Positions 17,436-26,715 are shown, counted from the stretch's first letter. The stretch is 64,000 nt of DNA from Candidatus Acidiferrales bacterium (GCA_030038535.1 JASHSV010000307.1:33389-97388), one strand, 5' to 3'. Notes: generated from the letters alone by a model not told the origin. Program-made: numbers and translations.

Positions 17436-19907
17436 CTATTCGTACCGCAGCGCCGTCAGAGGGTCCACCCGCGTCGCGCGCCGCGCGGGCACGTAGCAGG
17501 CCACCAGCGCAATCACCCCCACCGCCACCGCCGTCCCCGCCAAAACCACCGGGTCCGTCACGCCTAGCCCGAACAGCATCGGCGCCAGCAAGCGCCGCAG
17601 AATTAGAATGCCCCCGGCGAGCCCCAGCGCGATTCCCGCCAGCGCCAGCCGCATCCCCTGCCCCACGACTAGCCCGAGCACGTCCCCCGGCTGCGCTCCC
17701 AGGGCCATTCGGATTCCCAGATCGTGTGTTTGCTGAGTCACCGAATACGAGATCACGCCGTAGATTCCCACCCCGGCAAGCGCCGTGGCCAGTCCGGCAA
17801 ACAAAGCCACCAGTGCCATGCTCAATCGCCGCCGCGACGCCAGCGCCTCCACGTATTGCTCCATCGTTTTGACTTCCGAGACGGGCTGGTCCTTGTCCAC
17901 TGCCTCAACCTCACGCCGTACCGCGGCCGCCAGGCCCATCGGGTCGGAGGCAGTGCGGATCACCAGCCGCATCACCGGAGATGGATTCTGGAGGTAGGGC
18001 ACATAAACGATCGGCGCCTTGGCTTCTCCCACCTGGGATTCCGTTGTGTCGCCCACCACCCCCGCAATCGTGATCCACGACGCGTTCAGCACAGGAAAAA
18101 AGGGCGACGGCGCGTCCACCCGGAACTCGATTTGTTTTCCCGTAGGATCCCCATCACGGAAAAACTCCCGCGCAAACGCCTGGTTCACCACCGCTACTGG
18201 CTGCCGCTGTTCCGCGTCCGCATCCGACAGCTCGCGCCCCTGGAGCAGCGGAATCCGCATCGTCGAAAAGTAGCGTGCATCCACGGCGCGGAATTGCGTC
18301 ACCAGTTCCTCGCCCCGGGCGCGCGGCGCCGCTCCCGCAATCTGGAAGTTGATGTGTCCGATCCACCCGGTGAGCGGCAGATAATTGACCATTCCCGCCG
18401 ATTCCACGCCCGCCAGCGCCCTCACCCGCTCGTCCACCTGGCGGAAGAACGACGCGAACTGCGCCGCCTGCTCGTAGCGGTACGACGGCAGGCTGATTTG
18501 CATCGTCAGCAGATTTTGCGGATCGTACCCCAGCTTCTCCGACAGCACGTTCACAAAGCTCCGCGCCAGCAGCCCCGCGCCCGCCAGCAGCAGCAGCGAG
18601 ATCGCCATTTCGATCACCACCAGCCCGCTGCGCACCCAGTTCCCTCGCCGGCCTCCCGCGCCGCCTCGCCCGCCTTCCTTCAGCGCCTCGCTCAGTCGGG
18701 ATTGCGATACCTGGAACGCCGGCGCCAGCCCGAACAGGATCCCCGTGCCGATGGAAACCGCCAGCGTAAACAGCAGCACGTCCGTGTCGATTCGGATCGT
18801 CCGCGCAAAGGGGATTTCGTACTGGCTGCCCGCCGCCGGCAAAAACAGAGGCAGCAGCCTCAGCCCGCCGAATCCCAGCGCCAGCCCCAAGGCCCCCCCG
18901 CACACGCCCAGCAGCACGCTCTCCGTCAGCACCTGTAGCAGCAGCCGGCCCCGTCCCGCGCCCAGCGACGAGCGCACGGCCATCTCCCGCTCCCGTGAAC
19001 TGGCGCGCGAGAGCAACAGATTCGCGATGTTCACGCACGCGATCAGCAGCACCAGCCCCGCCACCGCTAGCAGCATCTCCAGCGCCGGCCGCAGCGCCTG
19101 CGTTGCTTCCGAGTGCATCGCCGCCACGCGCGCATCAAACGTGGGATCTGCCGCCGGATACTCCTCGTGGAGCTGCCGCACGATGGCTTTTATGTCCGCG
19201 TCGGCCTGCGCGATGGTTACTCCGGGCTTCATCAGCCCGAAGACGATCAGCACGTGCTGCTCCCGGTTCATGTTTCCGCTGTCGAAGGTAAACGGCATCC
19301 ACAGGTCGTACTCCCACCCCGAGTTTCCCCACAGGTTGAAGTCGGGCGGCAGCACCCCGATTACCGTGTACGGCTTGTCGTCCACCGTGATGCTGCGGCC
19401 CAGCGCGTCCGATCGCCCGCCGAAATGTTCCTGCCAGAACCGGTAGCTCAGCAGGGCCACCTGCCCGTGCCCGGGAAGCTCTTCTTCGGGCAGGAAAACT
19501 CGGCCGATCACGGGAGTCACACGGAACACATCAAAAAAGTTTGCCGAAGCCCTCGCTCCCCACACCTGTGCCGGTTCCGCCGTCCCCGCCAGGTTGTAAT
19601 ATCCAGAGGTCCACCCCGCCAATTGCTCGAAGCTGTGATTTCGCGCCTTCCAGTCCAGGTATTCGGCCGCTGAGGCCGCCCCGCGCGTGTAATTCAGCCG
19701 CCGCTCCACCTTCCGCACCATCACAATGCGGTCCGAATCGGGGAACGGGAGTGGACGCAGCAGCACCGCGTTCACCACGCTGAAGATCGCCGCGTTCGCG
19801 CCGATTCCCAGCCCCAGCGTGATGAGCGCCACGGCGGAAAACGCCGGGTTGCGCACCAATCCCCGCAGCCCGAATTTCACGTCTCTCCAGAAGTAGTCCC
19901 CGCCCAT
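17436..19907 (-). CDS. ADOP-type ABC permease (MacB periplasmic-core and FtsX domains)
   Basis: The product has 823 residues. The start DVKFGLRGLVRNPAFSAVAL then ITLGLGIGANAAIFSVVNAV is diagnostic of the duplicated orphan permeases abundant in Acidobacteria. A first membrane helix (about 20-45) is followed by a MacB-like periplasmic domain (about 50-250), an FtsX bundle (about 270-420), a second periplasmic domain (about 450-660) and a final three-helix FtsX bundle ending in CYVPARRATRVDPLTALRYE. No ATPase gene is adjacent, as is usual for this group. I prefer the ATG at 19907; a GTG at 19955 adds 16 non-conserved residues. It likely couples to a separately encoded MacB-type ATPase for export or envelope signalling. 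Confidence 0.9.
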   Translation of the reverse strand: MGGDYFWRDVKFGLRGLVRNPAFSAVALITLGLGIGANAAIFSVVNAVLLRPLPFPDSDRIVMVRKVERRLNYTRGAASAAEYLDWKARNHSFEQLAGWTSGYYNLAGTAEPAQVWGARASANFFDVFRVTPVIGRVFLPEEELPGHGQVALLSYRFWQEHFGGRSDALGRSITVDDKPYTVIGVLPPDFNLWGNSGWEYDLWMPFTFDSGNMNREQHVLIVFGLMKPGVTIAQADADIKAIVRQLHEEYPAADPTFDARVAAMHSEATQALRPALEMLLAVAGLVLLIACVNIANLLLSRASSREREMAVRSSLGAGRGRLLLQVLTESVLLGVCGGALGLALGFGGLRLLPLFLPAAGSQYEIPFARTIRIDTDVLLFTLAVSIGTGILFGLAPAFQVSQSRLSEALKEGGRGGAGGRRGNWVRSGLVVIEMAISLLLLAGAGLLARSFVNVLSEKLGYDPQNLLTMQISLPSYRYEQAAQFASFFRQVDERVRALAGVESAGMVNYLPLTGWIGHINFQIAGAAPRARGEELVTQFRAVDARYFSTMRIPLLQGRELSDADAEQRQPVAVVNQAFAREFFRDGDPTGKQIEFRVDAPSPFFPVLNASWITIAGVVGDTTESQVGEAKAPIVYVPYLQNPSPVMRLVIRTASDPMGLAAAVRREVEAVDKDQPVSEVKTMEQYVEALASRRRLSMALVALFAGLATALAGVGIYGVISYSVTQQTHDLGIRMALGAQPGDVLGLVVGQGMRLALAGIALGLAGGILILRRLLAPMLFGLGVTDPVVLAGTAVAVGVIALVACYVPARRATRVDPLTALRYE

Positions 19908-20165
19908 GCCCAAGCCGCCCGCTGCCTCTGCGGGCGCTCTCCTCTCGCACTCCACTCGCGGCGCGGCCGATACTACTACAGTTCGCGGGGCGCAGAAGGG
20001 CGGGCATTATCGAAGTTGTGTATGACAAACACCTAACGGCAGGCCGCTTCCGGCCTCTTTGTGCAGCGTTCCCGATTGTTCGCTCTGCTGGTTGTCAGCC
20101 GCGCCCGTCGCGCCTACGATTCCTCTCGCGGCTCATCGCACGGAGAAAAGCATCCGGGAGCACCC

Positions 20166-20813
20166 ATGCCCCAAATCAGAGTCCACGCGTTTGGGATTTC
20201 CATCGATGGCTTCGGCGCTGGTCCCGGCCAAAGCCTCGAAAGTCCGCTCGGCATCGGCGGCTTGGCGCTGTTCGGCTGGATGTTTGCCACACGCACCTTC
20301 GAGCGCCGCATCGGCAAGGAAGGCGGGACAACGGGAGTTGACGATGATTTCGTCGCGCGCAGCTTCCACAACGTCGGCGCCTGGATCATGGGCCGCAACA
20401 TGTTCGGCCCGGTTCGCGGCCCCTGGCCCGACGAGTCCTGGAAAGGCTGGTGGGGCGAAGATCCGCCCTTCCATACGCCCGTCTTCGTCCTCACCCACCA
20501 TGAGCGCGCCTCGATTCCCATGGCCGGCGAAACCACCTTTCATTTCGTCACCGGCGGAATCCACGAAGCCCTCGAGCGCGCCTCCGCTGTGGCAAACGGG
20601 AAAGACATTCGCATCGGCGGCGGCGTCTCCACCATCCAGCAGTTTCTTCGCGCTCGACTCATTGACGATCTGCATCTCGCCATCGCGCCCGTTCTTCTCG
20701 GCTCCGGCGCACCGTTCTTCGCCGGCATCGATCTGCTCCAACTTGGCTACCGCCCGACCGAGCACGTCTCCACGCCCAAAGCCACCCACATCATTCTCAC
20801 GAAACAAAGTTGA
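20166..20813 (+). CDS. Dihydrofolate reductase-like protein (RibD C-terminal fold)
   Basis: The product has 215 residues. The fold is seen in VHAFGISIDGFGAG, GAWIMGRNMFGP, TPVFVLTHHER, the NADPH-binding IRIGGGVSTIQQFL and the final LIDDLHLAIAPVLLGSG strand. This places it in the DHFR-like/RibD C-terminal family (YwjB/YyaP type) and not among true FolA enzymes. It probably reduces an unknown pterin, flavin precursor or other carbonyl substrate with NADPH. The ATG at 20166 matches the family start; longer in-frame versions are not conserved. It stands alone before tRNA-Ser. Confidence 0.83.
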   Translation: MPQIRVHAFGISIDGFGAGPGQSLESPLGIGGLALFGWMFATRTFERRIGKEGGTTGVDDDFVARSFHNVGAWIMGRNMFGPVRGPWPDESWKGWWGEDPPFHTPVFVLTHHERASIPMAGETTFHFVTGGIHEALERASAVANGKDIRIGGGVSTIQQFLRARLIDDLHLAIAPVLLGSGAPFFAGIDLLQLGYRPTEHVSTPKATHIILTKQS

Positions 20814-20870
20814 ATCGCCGCGCGCCTACCATCCCGGCAAGTCGCGTCTGCGAGTTATAATTCGGACTGC

Positions 20871-20960
20871 GGAGGGGTGGGTGAGCGGTTTAAACCGGCG
20901 GTCTTGAAAACCGTTAGGCCCGTGAGGGTCTCGGGGGTTCGAATCCCTCCCCCTCCGCCA
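20871..20960 (+). tRNA. tRNA-Ser (anticodon TGA)
   Basis: GGAGGGG at the 5' end pairs with CCCCTCC at the 3' end, followed by G and an encoded CCA (20958-20960). The anticodon arm CGGTC-TTGAAAA-CCG gives anticodon TGA. A long variable arm (GGCCCGTGAGGGTC region) marks a class II serine tRNA, and TTCGAAT is the T-loop. Length is 90 bases. Confidence 0.97.
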
Positions 20961-20981
20961 CCCTTTCCGACCAGGAAAGGG
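20961..20981 (+). terminator. Hairpin directly after tRNA-Ser
   Basis: A perfect 8-base-pair stem, CCCTTTCC/GGAAAGGG, around GACCA begins at the base after the tRNA CCA end. There is no T-run after it. It could terminate the tRNA transcript or guide 3' processing. Confidence 0.5.
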
Positions 20982-20991
20982 TGTCCTGCCT

Positions 20992-21019
20992 GCCCGCCGA
21001 AGTCTTGGCGAAGGCGGGC
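20992..21019. repeat. REP-like palindromic element
   Basis: GCCCGCC (20992-20998) and GGCGGGC (21013-21019) form an inverted repeat around GAAGTCTTGGCGAA. The form CCCGCCGAAG...GGCGAAGGCGGG resembles small palindromes that I recall as dispersed in many uncultivated bacterial genomes. Only one copy is visible here, so its repetitive nature in this genome is inference. Confidence 0.45.
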
Positions 21020-21268
21020 CATCAGCTAAGAATCACCAGTCGCCGCCTACTACGACAAAAAATCCCCTTTTTTTCGATTTTATACGGGGTAGGAATCTCG
21101 GCCGGTTTCTCCTACTCTCCCGCCATGGACGCGTTCACCACCCACTCCCCGAGACTTGCATCCCAGCCACGCTCGTCGATTCCTTCTCTGCTCTTCACCA
21201 GTCAGCAGCCACTAGTCACCAGCCACTGCACAGCTAACTCCTTTAGATTGCACATTTACATCCCTCAT

Positions 21269-21283
21269 GGGGGGGGGGGGGGG
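21269..21283. repeat. Poly-G tract of 15
   Basis: Fifteen consecutive G lie in the intergenic region downstream of the YdeI-like gene. Such a run is prone to slippage in cells and in sequencing. It does not interrupt a recognisable gene. Confidence 0.9.
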
Positions 21284-21364
21284 ACATGTTGCGGGATACG
21301 GACCCGGCGCATCCCTGACACGATGAACCAACCAAGCCCTGCTCGTCCGGCATTGGCCTTTGCG

Positions 21365-21865
21365 CTAGCGAACCGCTCGCATCTCGCGCTCTCTGCGCTT
21401 CTCACGCCGCCGGTAGGTAATTTCAACCGTAAATTGAATCCTCTTCTCCCTCGTCTCCGGCCGCGCCGCCCGGCAGATCCAGTCGATGATGTGGTTCTGC
21501 TTTCCCGGCGCAAACTTCTCGAAGTGCTCCAGCACCCCTTCACCCCGCAGCGCCGTCTTCAAATCCTCAGGAATCACCACCCTCAAGGGTCGGGTGTGCA
21601 CCCGGATATGAACTCGTACCATGTCCCCGGTGCTTGCTTCTGCGATCTCCCGCGTCCGCGCATTCATCCGCAACCGATGTCGGCCGCCTCCGGCGGGGGA
21701 GAGGCTCGCCGTAAACTCCGCCACATTGTTGATGCGCGCGCTCACAGGAACCGGCCCACGTTTTCCAATCGCCTTGCTAATTTCCGCCGGCACTTCGACG
21801 GCGTAGAATCCGCCACGATCCACCTGCACCAGCCGCGCAGCAAACCTGAATACGCGCTCCTTCAT
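21365..21865 (-). CDS. YdeI/OmpD-associated family protein with DUF1905 domain
   Basis: The product has 166 residues. The N-terminal 95 residues form a DUF1905 beta-barrel (FYAVEVPAEISKAIGKRGPV, VPVSARINNVAEFTASLSP, HRLRMNARTREIAEASTGDM). The C-terminal part PEDLKTALRGEGVLEHFEKFAPGKQNHIIDWICRA-like helices match the YdeI/OmdA bacteriocin-protection family, ending in a strongly basic tail. The biochemical role of the family is poorly known. The gene is transcribed away from the histidine kinase, with 171 bases between them. Confidence 0.85.
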   Translation of the reverse strand: MKERVFRFAARLVQVDRGGFYAVEVPAEISKAIGKRGPVPVSARINNVAEFTASLSPAGGGRHRLRMNARTREIAEASTGDMVRVHIRVHTRPLRVVIPEDLKTALRGEGVLEHFEKFAPGKQNHIIDWICRAARPETREKRIQFTVEITYRRREKRREREMRAVR

Positions 21866-22036
21866 GGTTGCCCCTTCTTGGTTCCTTCACTTTCCTTTCT
21901 CCTCTGCGCCAACCACTTACCTCTGACCCCTACCTACCGCCTTGAAAAGTACAGGTTAGCCCTTTCTCACAGGCCAGTACCAATAGTACTAGTGTGTCCG
22001 GGCGGACAGGCCGGTAAAGTCCTCGCTCAGGTCCAT

Positions 22037-23881
22037 ATGTCGCTTGCTCTCACTGCTCAGTCTGCAGCCGCCCGGGGTGTGCCGGACTCTCCCCGGAGCT
22101 CGAAGTTTCTATCTCCTTCGTCTGCCGCGGCTTGGATTGCCGCGGGATGGGTTCTGCTGGTCGGCGGCTATGTGGCCGGCGCGCTGCTCATTCCCCCCGG
22201 TGACCGGCTCACTACCTTCGGCGACGTAGTGCAGTGTTTTGTTCCCCTTCTGGCCAACACAGGCCTGCTGCTGAACGCCGCCTCTCCCCGCTGGAGGCAG
22301 AACTGGTTCTGGCTGCTCTTGGCTGCGGGCTGCACGCTCTGGATGGGCGGACAAGTCCTCTGGACGCATTACGAGGTCTTCCTTCACCAGCCCAACCCGA
22401 ATCCATTTCCCGGCGATCCCATTTTCTTCTTCCACACCGTACCCATGATCGCCGCCCTTACGCTCCAGCCGCAAACGCGTCGGACGGAACCCGGCAGGCG
22501 CTACGGCTTGGTGGATTTCGGCCTGCTCCTGATCTGGTGGACCTTCCTCTACTTTTTCTTCGTCGTCCCCTGGCAGTCCGTGATGCCGAAGCGCGACTAC
22601 TACAACGATGCCTTCAATTATCTCTATTTGTTCCAGAACTCGGTTCTTCTGATCGGCCTCGGTGCGTTGAGCTGGAAGACCCGCGGGGCGTGGCGACGCA
22701 CCTACCTCGCGTTGTTCTTTTCGAGCGGCCTGTATCTGTTGGGTTCGACGCTCATCAATGCGGCCCTGGATCGCAACTCCTACCATGCCGGCAGCCTCTA
22801 CGATGTGCCTCTGGTTGCCTCGTTCGCCATGTTCGGAACCGCGGGATTTGTGGCCTATCGCGCATCGGCCGGCGCGGAGGCGCCCGGCGCGGTCTCCACG
22901 CGCAACAGCGCGTGGCCGGAGCGGCTGGCCATGGCCGCGCTCGTTTCCCTGCCACTATTCGCTCTCTGGAACCAGATCTGGAGCGATGCTCCGGTTTCCG
23001 TTCGCCACTATCGCCTGCTGCTCACGTTGGCCATGATGATTCCTTTCGACGCCCTGGTCTTCTGGCGCCAGCACCTCGTCAACTGCGAGCGCCTGGACCT
23101 GCTGCGCACCTCCGAGGAGTCGCTCGAAAACCTGCGGCGCCTCCAGAACCAGTTGGTGCAGACGGAGAAGCTTTCCTCCCTCGGTCAGCTCGCCGCGGGC
23201 GCTGCGCACGAAATCAACAATCCGCTGACGGCCATCCTGGGCTTCACCGATGTTCTCGAAGCCGACCGCGCTCTGGCCCCGCGCTTCCGCACTCTCGTGG
23301 AAAAAATTCGCGCGCAGGCGCTGCGCACCAAGTCTCTCGTCACCAGCCTGCTCAGCTTTGCCCGGCAGGTTCCCGCGGAAAAGGTCCTGCTCGATATCAA
23401 CCAGGTTCTCGCCAGCGCCGTCCAATTGCGCTCGCTCGACCTGCGCGACAAGAACGTCAAGCTCGAGTTCGCTCCCGAGACGCTGCTGCCCGGCGTTCGC
23501 GGCGATCCCAACCAGCTTCTTCAGGTCTTCTTCCACATCATCAATAATGCCGTGGACGCGCTCGAAGAGGTGGGCGGCGGGATTCTCGCCATCCGCACGC
23601 TTCGCGAGCGCCACCGCGCTGTCGTCGAATTCTCCGACACGGGCCGCGGCGTGGAAGACCCCAAGAGGGTGTTCGATCCCTTCTATACCACCAAGCCGGT
23701 GGGCAAAGGTTCGGGCCTGGGACTTTCCATCTGCTACGGGATCGTGCAGGAGCATGGCGGCGAGATTACCTGTTTCAACCGGCCGGAAGGCGGCGCGACC
23801 TTCCGTGTGGAGTTGCCCGTGCTGCCGGTGATTGTGCCGCAGACGGTCGCTTCGTATTACTCGGCTACGAAGAACTCCTGA
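22037..23881 (+). CDS. Membrane-bound sensor histidine kinase
   Basis: The product has 614 residues. About ten hydrophobic helices occupy residues 30-340 as a membrane sensor of no named type that I recognise. A coiled linker (SEESLENLRRLQNQLVQTEK) leads to the HisKA box SLGQLAAGAAHEINNPLTAI with the phospho-accepting His. The HATPase domain has the N box FHIINNAVDALEE, the G1 box FSDTGRGVED, the F box FDPFYTTKP and the G2 box GKGSGLGLS. It has no receiver domain, and no response regulator lies beside it, so it is an orphan kinase. The ATG at 22037 begins the family-like part; the open frame upstream is not coding. Confidence 0.9.
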   Translation: MSLALTAQSAAARGVPDSPRSSKFLSPSSAAAWIAAGWVLLVGGYVAGALLIPPGDRLTTFGDVVQCFVPLLANTGLLLNAASPRWRQNWFWLLLAAGCTLWMGGQVLWTHYEVFLHQPNPNPFPGDPIFFFHTVPMIAALTLQPQTRRTEPGRRYGLVDFGLLLIWWTFLYFFFVVPWQSVMPKRDYYNDAFNYLYLFQNSVLLIGLGALSWKTRGAWRRTYLALFFSSGLYLLGSTLINAALDRNSYHAGSLYDVPLVASFAMFGTAGFVAYRASAGAEAPGAVSTRNSAWPERLAMAALVSLPLFALWNQIWSDAPVSVRHYRLLLTLAMMIPFDALVFWRQHLVNCERLDLLRTSEESLENLRRLQNQLVQTEKLSSLGQLAAGAAHEINNPLTAILGFTDVLEADRALAPRFRTLVEKIRAQALRTKSLVTSLLSFARQVPAEKVLLDINQVLASAVQLRSLDLRDKNVKLEFAPETLLPGVRGDPNQLLQVFFHIINNAVDALEEVGGGILAIRTLRERHRAVVEFSDTGRGVEDPKRVFDPFYTTKPVGKGSGLGLSICYGIVQEHGGEITCFNRPEGGATFRVELPVLPVIVPQTVASYYSATKNS

Positions 23882-24047
23882 GCTCGCCGCGCGTTTCGCA
23901 GCGTTCGAGCCCGGGAAAATGGAAGTGCCGAGGGGGGAATGCCGGCTGGCTCAATTGTTCCGGCTCTGACGCGTCTTGCAGGCGCGCAGCCTCTGGACTA
24001 GAGTCGCGGGCCTGAGGTTGGCCCGCCAGTCGGAATGGGGGATTGTC

Positions 24048-26300
24048 ATGAAATCCGCTGCTCGTTTTTCTATCTTGCTGTCATTCGTTTTTGCTGCCTT
24101 CTCCACTGCTGCCCAGACCGCGCGCGATAGCCTGGCCAAACTCGTGGCCTCGCCCGGAGTCTCCGGCTACGAGGGGGTCGCGGGCGGCCCCGCGGAGCTG
24201 ATTCGGCAGCGCATCGAAGCCTTAAAGCCCGCGCCGATCGTGCAAGTGGACCCGATCGGGAACATCACCGTGACAATCCGTGGGAAGGGCCCCGGCCCAA
24301 ACCGATGGTTCGTTGCGCCCCTCGACGAGCCCGGCTACGTCGTCAGCGAGATCAATCCCGAAGGCTTTCTCCGCCTGCAGCGCCTCCCGCAGCAGTCGCC
24401 GCAGTTTCTGTTTGATGCGCTCCGTTTCGCGCAGCAGGTGACCGTGATTACGCGCGACGGCCGCCGTGTTCCGGGCGTCATCGCGGGACTCTCGGTCCAT
24501 CTGCAGCCGGCCCGGCGCGACGCCCCGAAGATGGACCACCTCGACGAGATGTACGTGGACGTCGGCGCCTCGAGCGAGGCAGAGGCGCGCCAGGCCGGTG
24601 TGGACGTACTCGATCCGCTGATCGTCGATCGGCGGCTCTACAATTTGTCGAACGGCCTGCTGGCCGGATCCGCTGCAGGTGACCGCTACGGCGCCGCTGC
24701 CTTGCTCTCGCTGGCCGACGTGCTCACACGCAAGGAATTCTCGGGAACGATCACTCTCTGTTTTGTGACACAACAGTGGCTGGGCGCGCGCGGCCTGCGC
24801 CGTGCGCTCCAAAGCGGCCACGCGGACGAAATGATTTACGTCGGCCGGTTGTCTTCCGCCCGGGCTTCGGGCGCAGCGGTGGCTTCTCCCGAGCCGGGCT
24901 CGGGCGTCCTCATCGGCACCGCCGATCCCGCTAAGCCTCTGGAAGGGCTCGCGGCCGAGATACAGGCTTTGGCGAAAGCTGACGGCGTGAATGTGCAAGC
25001 CGCGCCGGGGCTCTTCCATTTTCCCGCTACACCCCAGGCGCCCGAGCTACCTGCCCGGTTTGTCCAACTCGCGCTCCCGCTCGCCTGGCCCGTCACACCC
25101 ATTGAAACGATTTCCGGATCCGACCTGGATTCGCTTGTAAGTCTGCTGGACCATGCGGTGCCCGGGAAAATTCTGTCTCCGCCGGGGCCCGGAGGCGGCG
25201 TCGCGGACGGACACTACCACCCCGCGCACACTCCACTCCCTGTCGAGGAGATTTTGCGGAGGCTATCGCTCGTCTACGGCGCGAGCGGGCATGAGGCGCT
25301 GGTTCGCGATGAAGTGAAAAATCTGCTTCCCGAGTGGGCCAAGCCGGAAACCGACGACGCGGGCAATCTGGTCTTGCATTTCGGCGGCGCGAACCCCGGA
25401 GCGCCCGGCTCCGCGGCGCCCGTCGTATTCGTCGCGCACCTGGACGAAATCGGTTACGAGGTCAAATCCATCAGCGATGATGGCCGGCTCGAAGTCGCAG
25501 AACTGGGAGGCGGCTCGCCGCAGTATTTCGTGGGCCATCCCGTTCTGGTACACAGCCAGAATCAGACCTACGACGGCGTGATTGAGCTGCCTGACGGTTG
25601 GGACACGGCGCAGTTCATCTGGCCAAATTTTCGAGGCGATGCACGCGCGCGCGTGGACGTGGGCGCACGCAGCCGCGCGGAGGCCGAGGCGCTAGGCATC
25701 AAGCCGGGAGATTGGATCACTATCCAGAAGGAGTACCATCAGCTCGCCGGCACGCGTGTAAATGCCCGCAGCTTCGACGACCGGGTCGGCTGCACCGCCC
25801 TCGTTGCTGCGGCGTGGAAACTCGGCCCGGAAATTCGCGGCCGGGACGTGACTTTTGTCTGGTCCACCGAGGAGGAGGTCGGCCTGCGCGGCGCCGCTAA
25901 GTTTGCGGAACGCACAGCGGCTGCGGCGGCAGGAAATCCGCCGTTCCGGACCGTGTACGCCATCGATACCTTCGTCAGTTCGGATTCGCCGTTGGAAAAT
26001 CCGCGCTTCGCTCACGCGCTGCTGGGTCAGGGCTTCGTCGTGCGCGCCGTGGATAGCTCCAACGTAGTGCCGCGCGAGCAGGTGGACCGCGTGGTGGCCC
26101 TCGCGCGCGAGCACCACATTCCCGTGCAGTATGGCGCCACCGGCGGAGGCAACGACGGCTCCATGTTTACGCGCTTCGGCGTGGTGGACGTGGCGCTTGG
26201 CTGGCCGCTCCGCTATTCGCACTCGCCCGCCGAGGTCGTCGACACGCGCGACGTCCACGCGCTGGCCGACATTGTTGTGGAATTGGCCAGGGCGGATTAG
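24048..26300 (+). CDS. Secreted tandem M42-type aminopeptidase, first domain degenerate
   Basis: The product has 750 residues and a signal peptide at 1-22 (AAQ-T cleavage). Domain 1 (about 28-370) follows the M42 pattern, but APLDEPGYVV at 90 has Pro91 where the metal His belongs, and TQQW (Q242-Q243) replaces the catalytic Glu-Glu. Domain 2 (about 400-750) is complete: H464 in AHLDEIG, D578 in SFDDR, E609-E610 in STEEEVGLRGA, D640 in AIDTF, GGGNDGS and a final YSHSP His. So one active zinc/cobalt aminopeptidase is joined to a probable pseudo-enzyme. M42 enzymes are usually 340-360 residues and cytosolic, so both export and duplication are unusual. The start is the ATG before the signal peptide. 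Confidence 0.9.
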   Translation: MKSAARFSILLSFVFAAFSTAAQTARDSLAKLVASPGVSGYEGVAGGPAELIRQRIEALKPAPIVQVDPIGNITVTIRGKGPGPNRWFVAPLDEPGYVVSEINPEGFLRLQRLPQQSPQFLFDALRFAQQVTVITRDGRRVPGVIAGLSVHLQPARRDAPKMDHLDEMYVDVGASSEAEARQAGVDVLDPLIVDRRLYNLSNGLLAGSAAGDRYGAAALLSLADVLTRKEFSGTITLCFVTQQWLGARGLRRALQSGHADEMIYVGRLSSARASGAAVASPEPGSGVLIGTADPAKPLEGLAAEIQALAKADGVNVQAAPGLFHFPATPQAPELPARFVQLALPLAWPVTPIETISGSDLDSLVSLLDHAVPGKILSPPGPGGGVADGHYHPAHTPLPVEEILRRLSLVYGASGHEALVRDEVKNLLPEWAKPETDDAGNLVLHFGGANPGAPGSAAPVVFVAHLDEIGYEVKSISDDGRLEVAELGGGSPQYFVGHPVLVHSQNQTYDGVIELPDGWDTAQFIWPNFRGDARARVDVGARSRAEAEALGIKPGDWITIQKEYHQLAGTRVNARSFDDRVGCTALVAAAWKLGPEIRGRDVTFVWSTEEEVGLRGAAKFAERTAAAAAGNPPFRTVYAIDTFVSSDSPLENPRFAHALLGQGFVVRAVDSSNVVPREQVDRVVALAREHHIPVQYGATGGGNDGSMFTRFGVVDVALGWPLRYSHSPAEVVDTRDVHALADIVVELARAD

Positions 26301-26318
26301 AGGGATTGCTTGATGGAT

Positions 26319-26636
26319 CTACGCGTCGGTTCCGGCTGCGTTCACGTACGCTTCGATGCGCCGCCGGTCCGCTTCCGTCAACTCGAGAAAGCGGATGCCC
26401 ATGAACGACCCGGGCAACACGTGCTGCACCACGCCGATGGCGTGCACCGGCAAGAGCTCACCGGGGAGCTGGAACTCCAGCCGGAGCTGCGCGCCTTCGC
26501 CCAGCGTTTTTTCCGTCTTCACCAGCATGCCGCCGGCGCTGATGTTGCGACCCTCGACCGAGTACGGCTGGCCCGCGGCCTCCGCGCGCACCACCGCGGT
26601 CAGGGGAACACGCCGGAATTTTCGCTTCTCTACCAT
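26319..26636 (-). CDS. PilZ-domain protein
   Basis: The product has 105 residues. EKRKFRRVPL supplies the RxxxR motif, and EGRNISAGGMLV supplies (D/N)xSxxG, both intact. The GIRFLELTEADRRRIEAYV end is the usual C-terminal helix. It is predicted to bind cyclic-di-GMP. I chose the ATG at 26636, where the conserved part begins; an upstream in-frame start at 26846 adds 70 basic residues with no homology and overlaps the next gene. It is convergent with the M42 gene. Confidence 0.88.
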   Translation of the reverse strand: MVEKRKFRRVPLTAVVRAEAAGQPYSVEGRNISAGGMLVKTEKTLGEGAQLRLEFQLPGELLPVHAIGVVQHVLPGSFMGIRFLELTEADRRRIEAYVNAAGTDA

Positions 26637-26715
26637 TTCTGTATTGCTATCGGCTGCGATCGGAGAATTCTTTTCCCTGCGTCCGCTCCGCGCTCTCGTC
26701 GCGGAGGCGATGGTA

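Larger units (their letters stand above)
20982..21364. other. Intergenic stretch with dispersed-repeat look, no gene
   Basis: This 380-base stretch has lower GC than its surroundings and no convincing reading frame. A reading frame stays open through it on the forward strand, but its protein has no family features and overlaps the YdeI-like gene. It contains a hairpin repeat, T-rich and C-rich tracts, a CACCAGTCAGCAGCCACTAGTCACCAGCCACT block of direct-repeat character, and a run of 15 G. It looks like a collection point for small repetitive sequences. Confidence 0.6.

Noticed and set aside
15426-17567. Forward frame of 713 codons opposite the M20 peptidase and through the PilZ gene.
   Set aside because: The M20 metal motifs on the reverse strand and PilZ features in another frame are clear; this frame has a shadow-like composition.
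20981-22036. Forward frame that stays open about 1 kb upstream of the histidine kinase and could lengthen it to 966 residues.
   Set aside because: The extra 352 residues show no domain, pass through the poly-G run and repeats, and lie antisense to the YdeI/DUF1905 gene.
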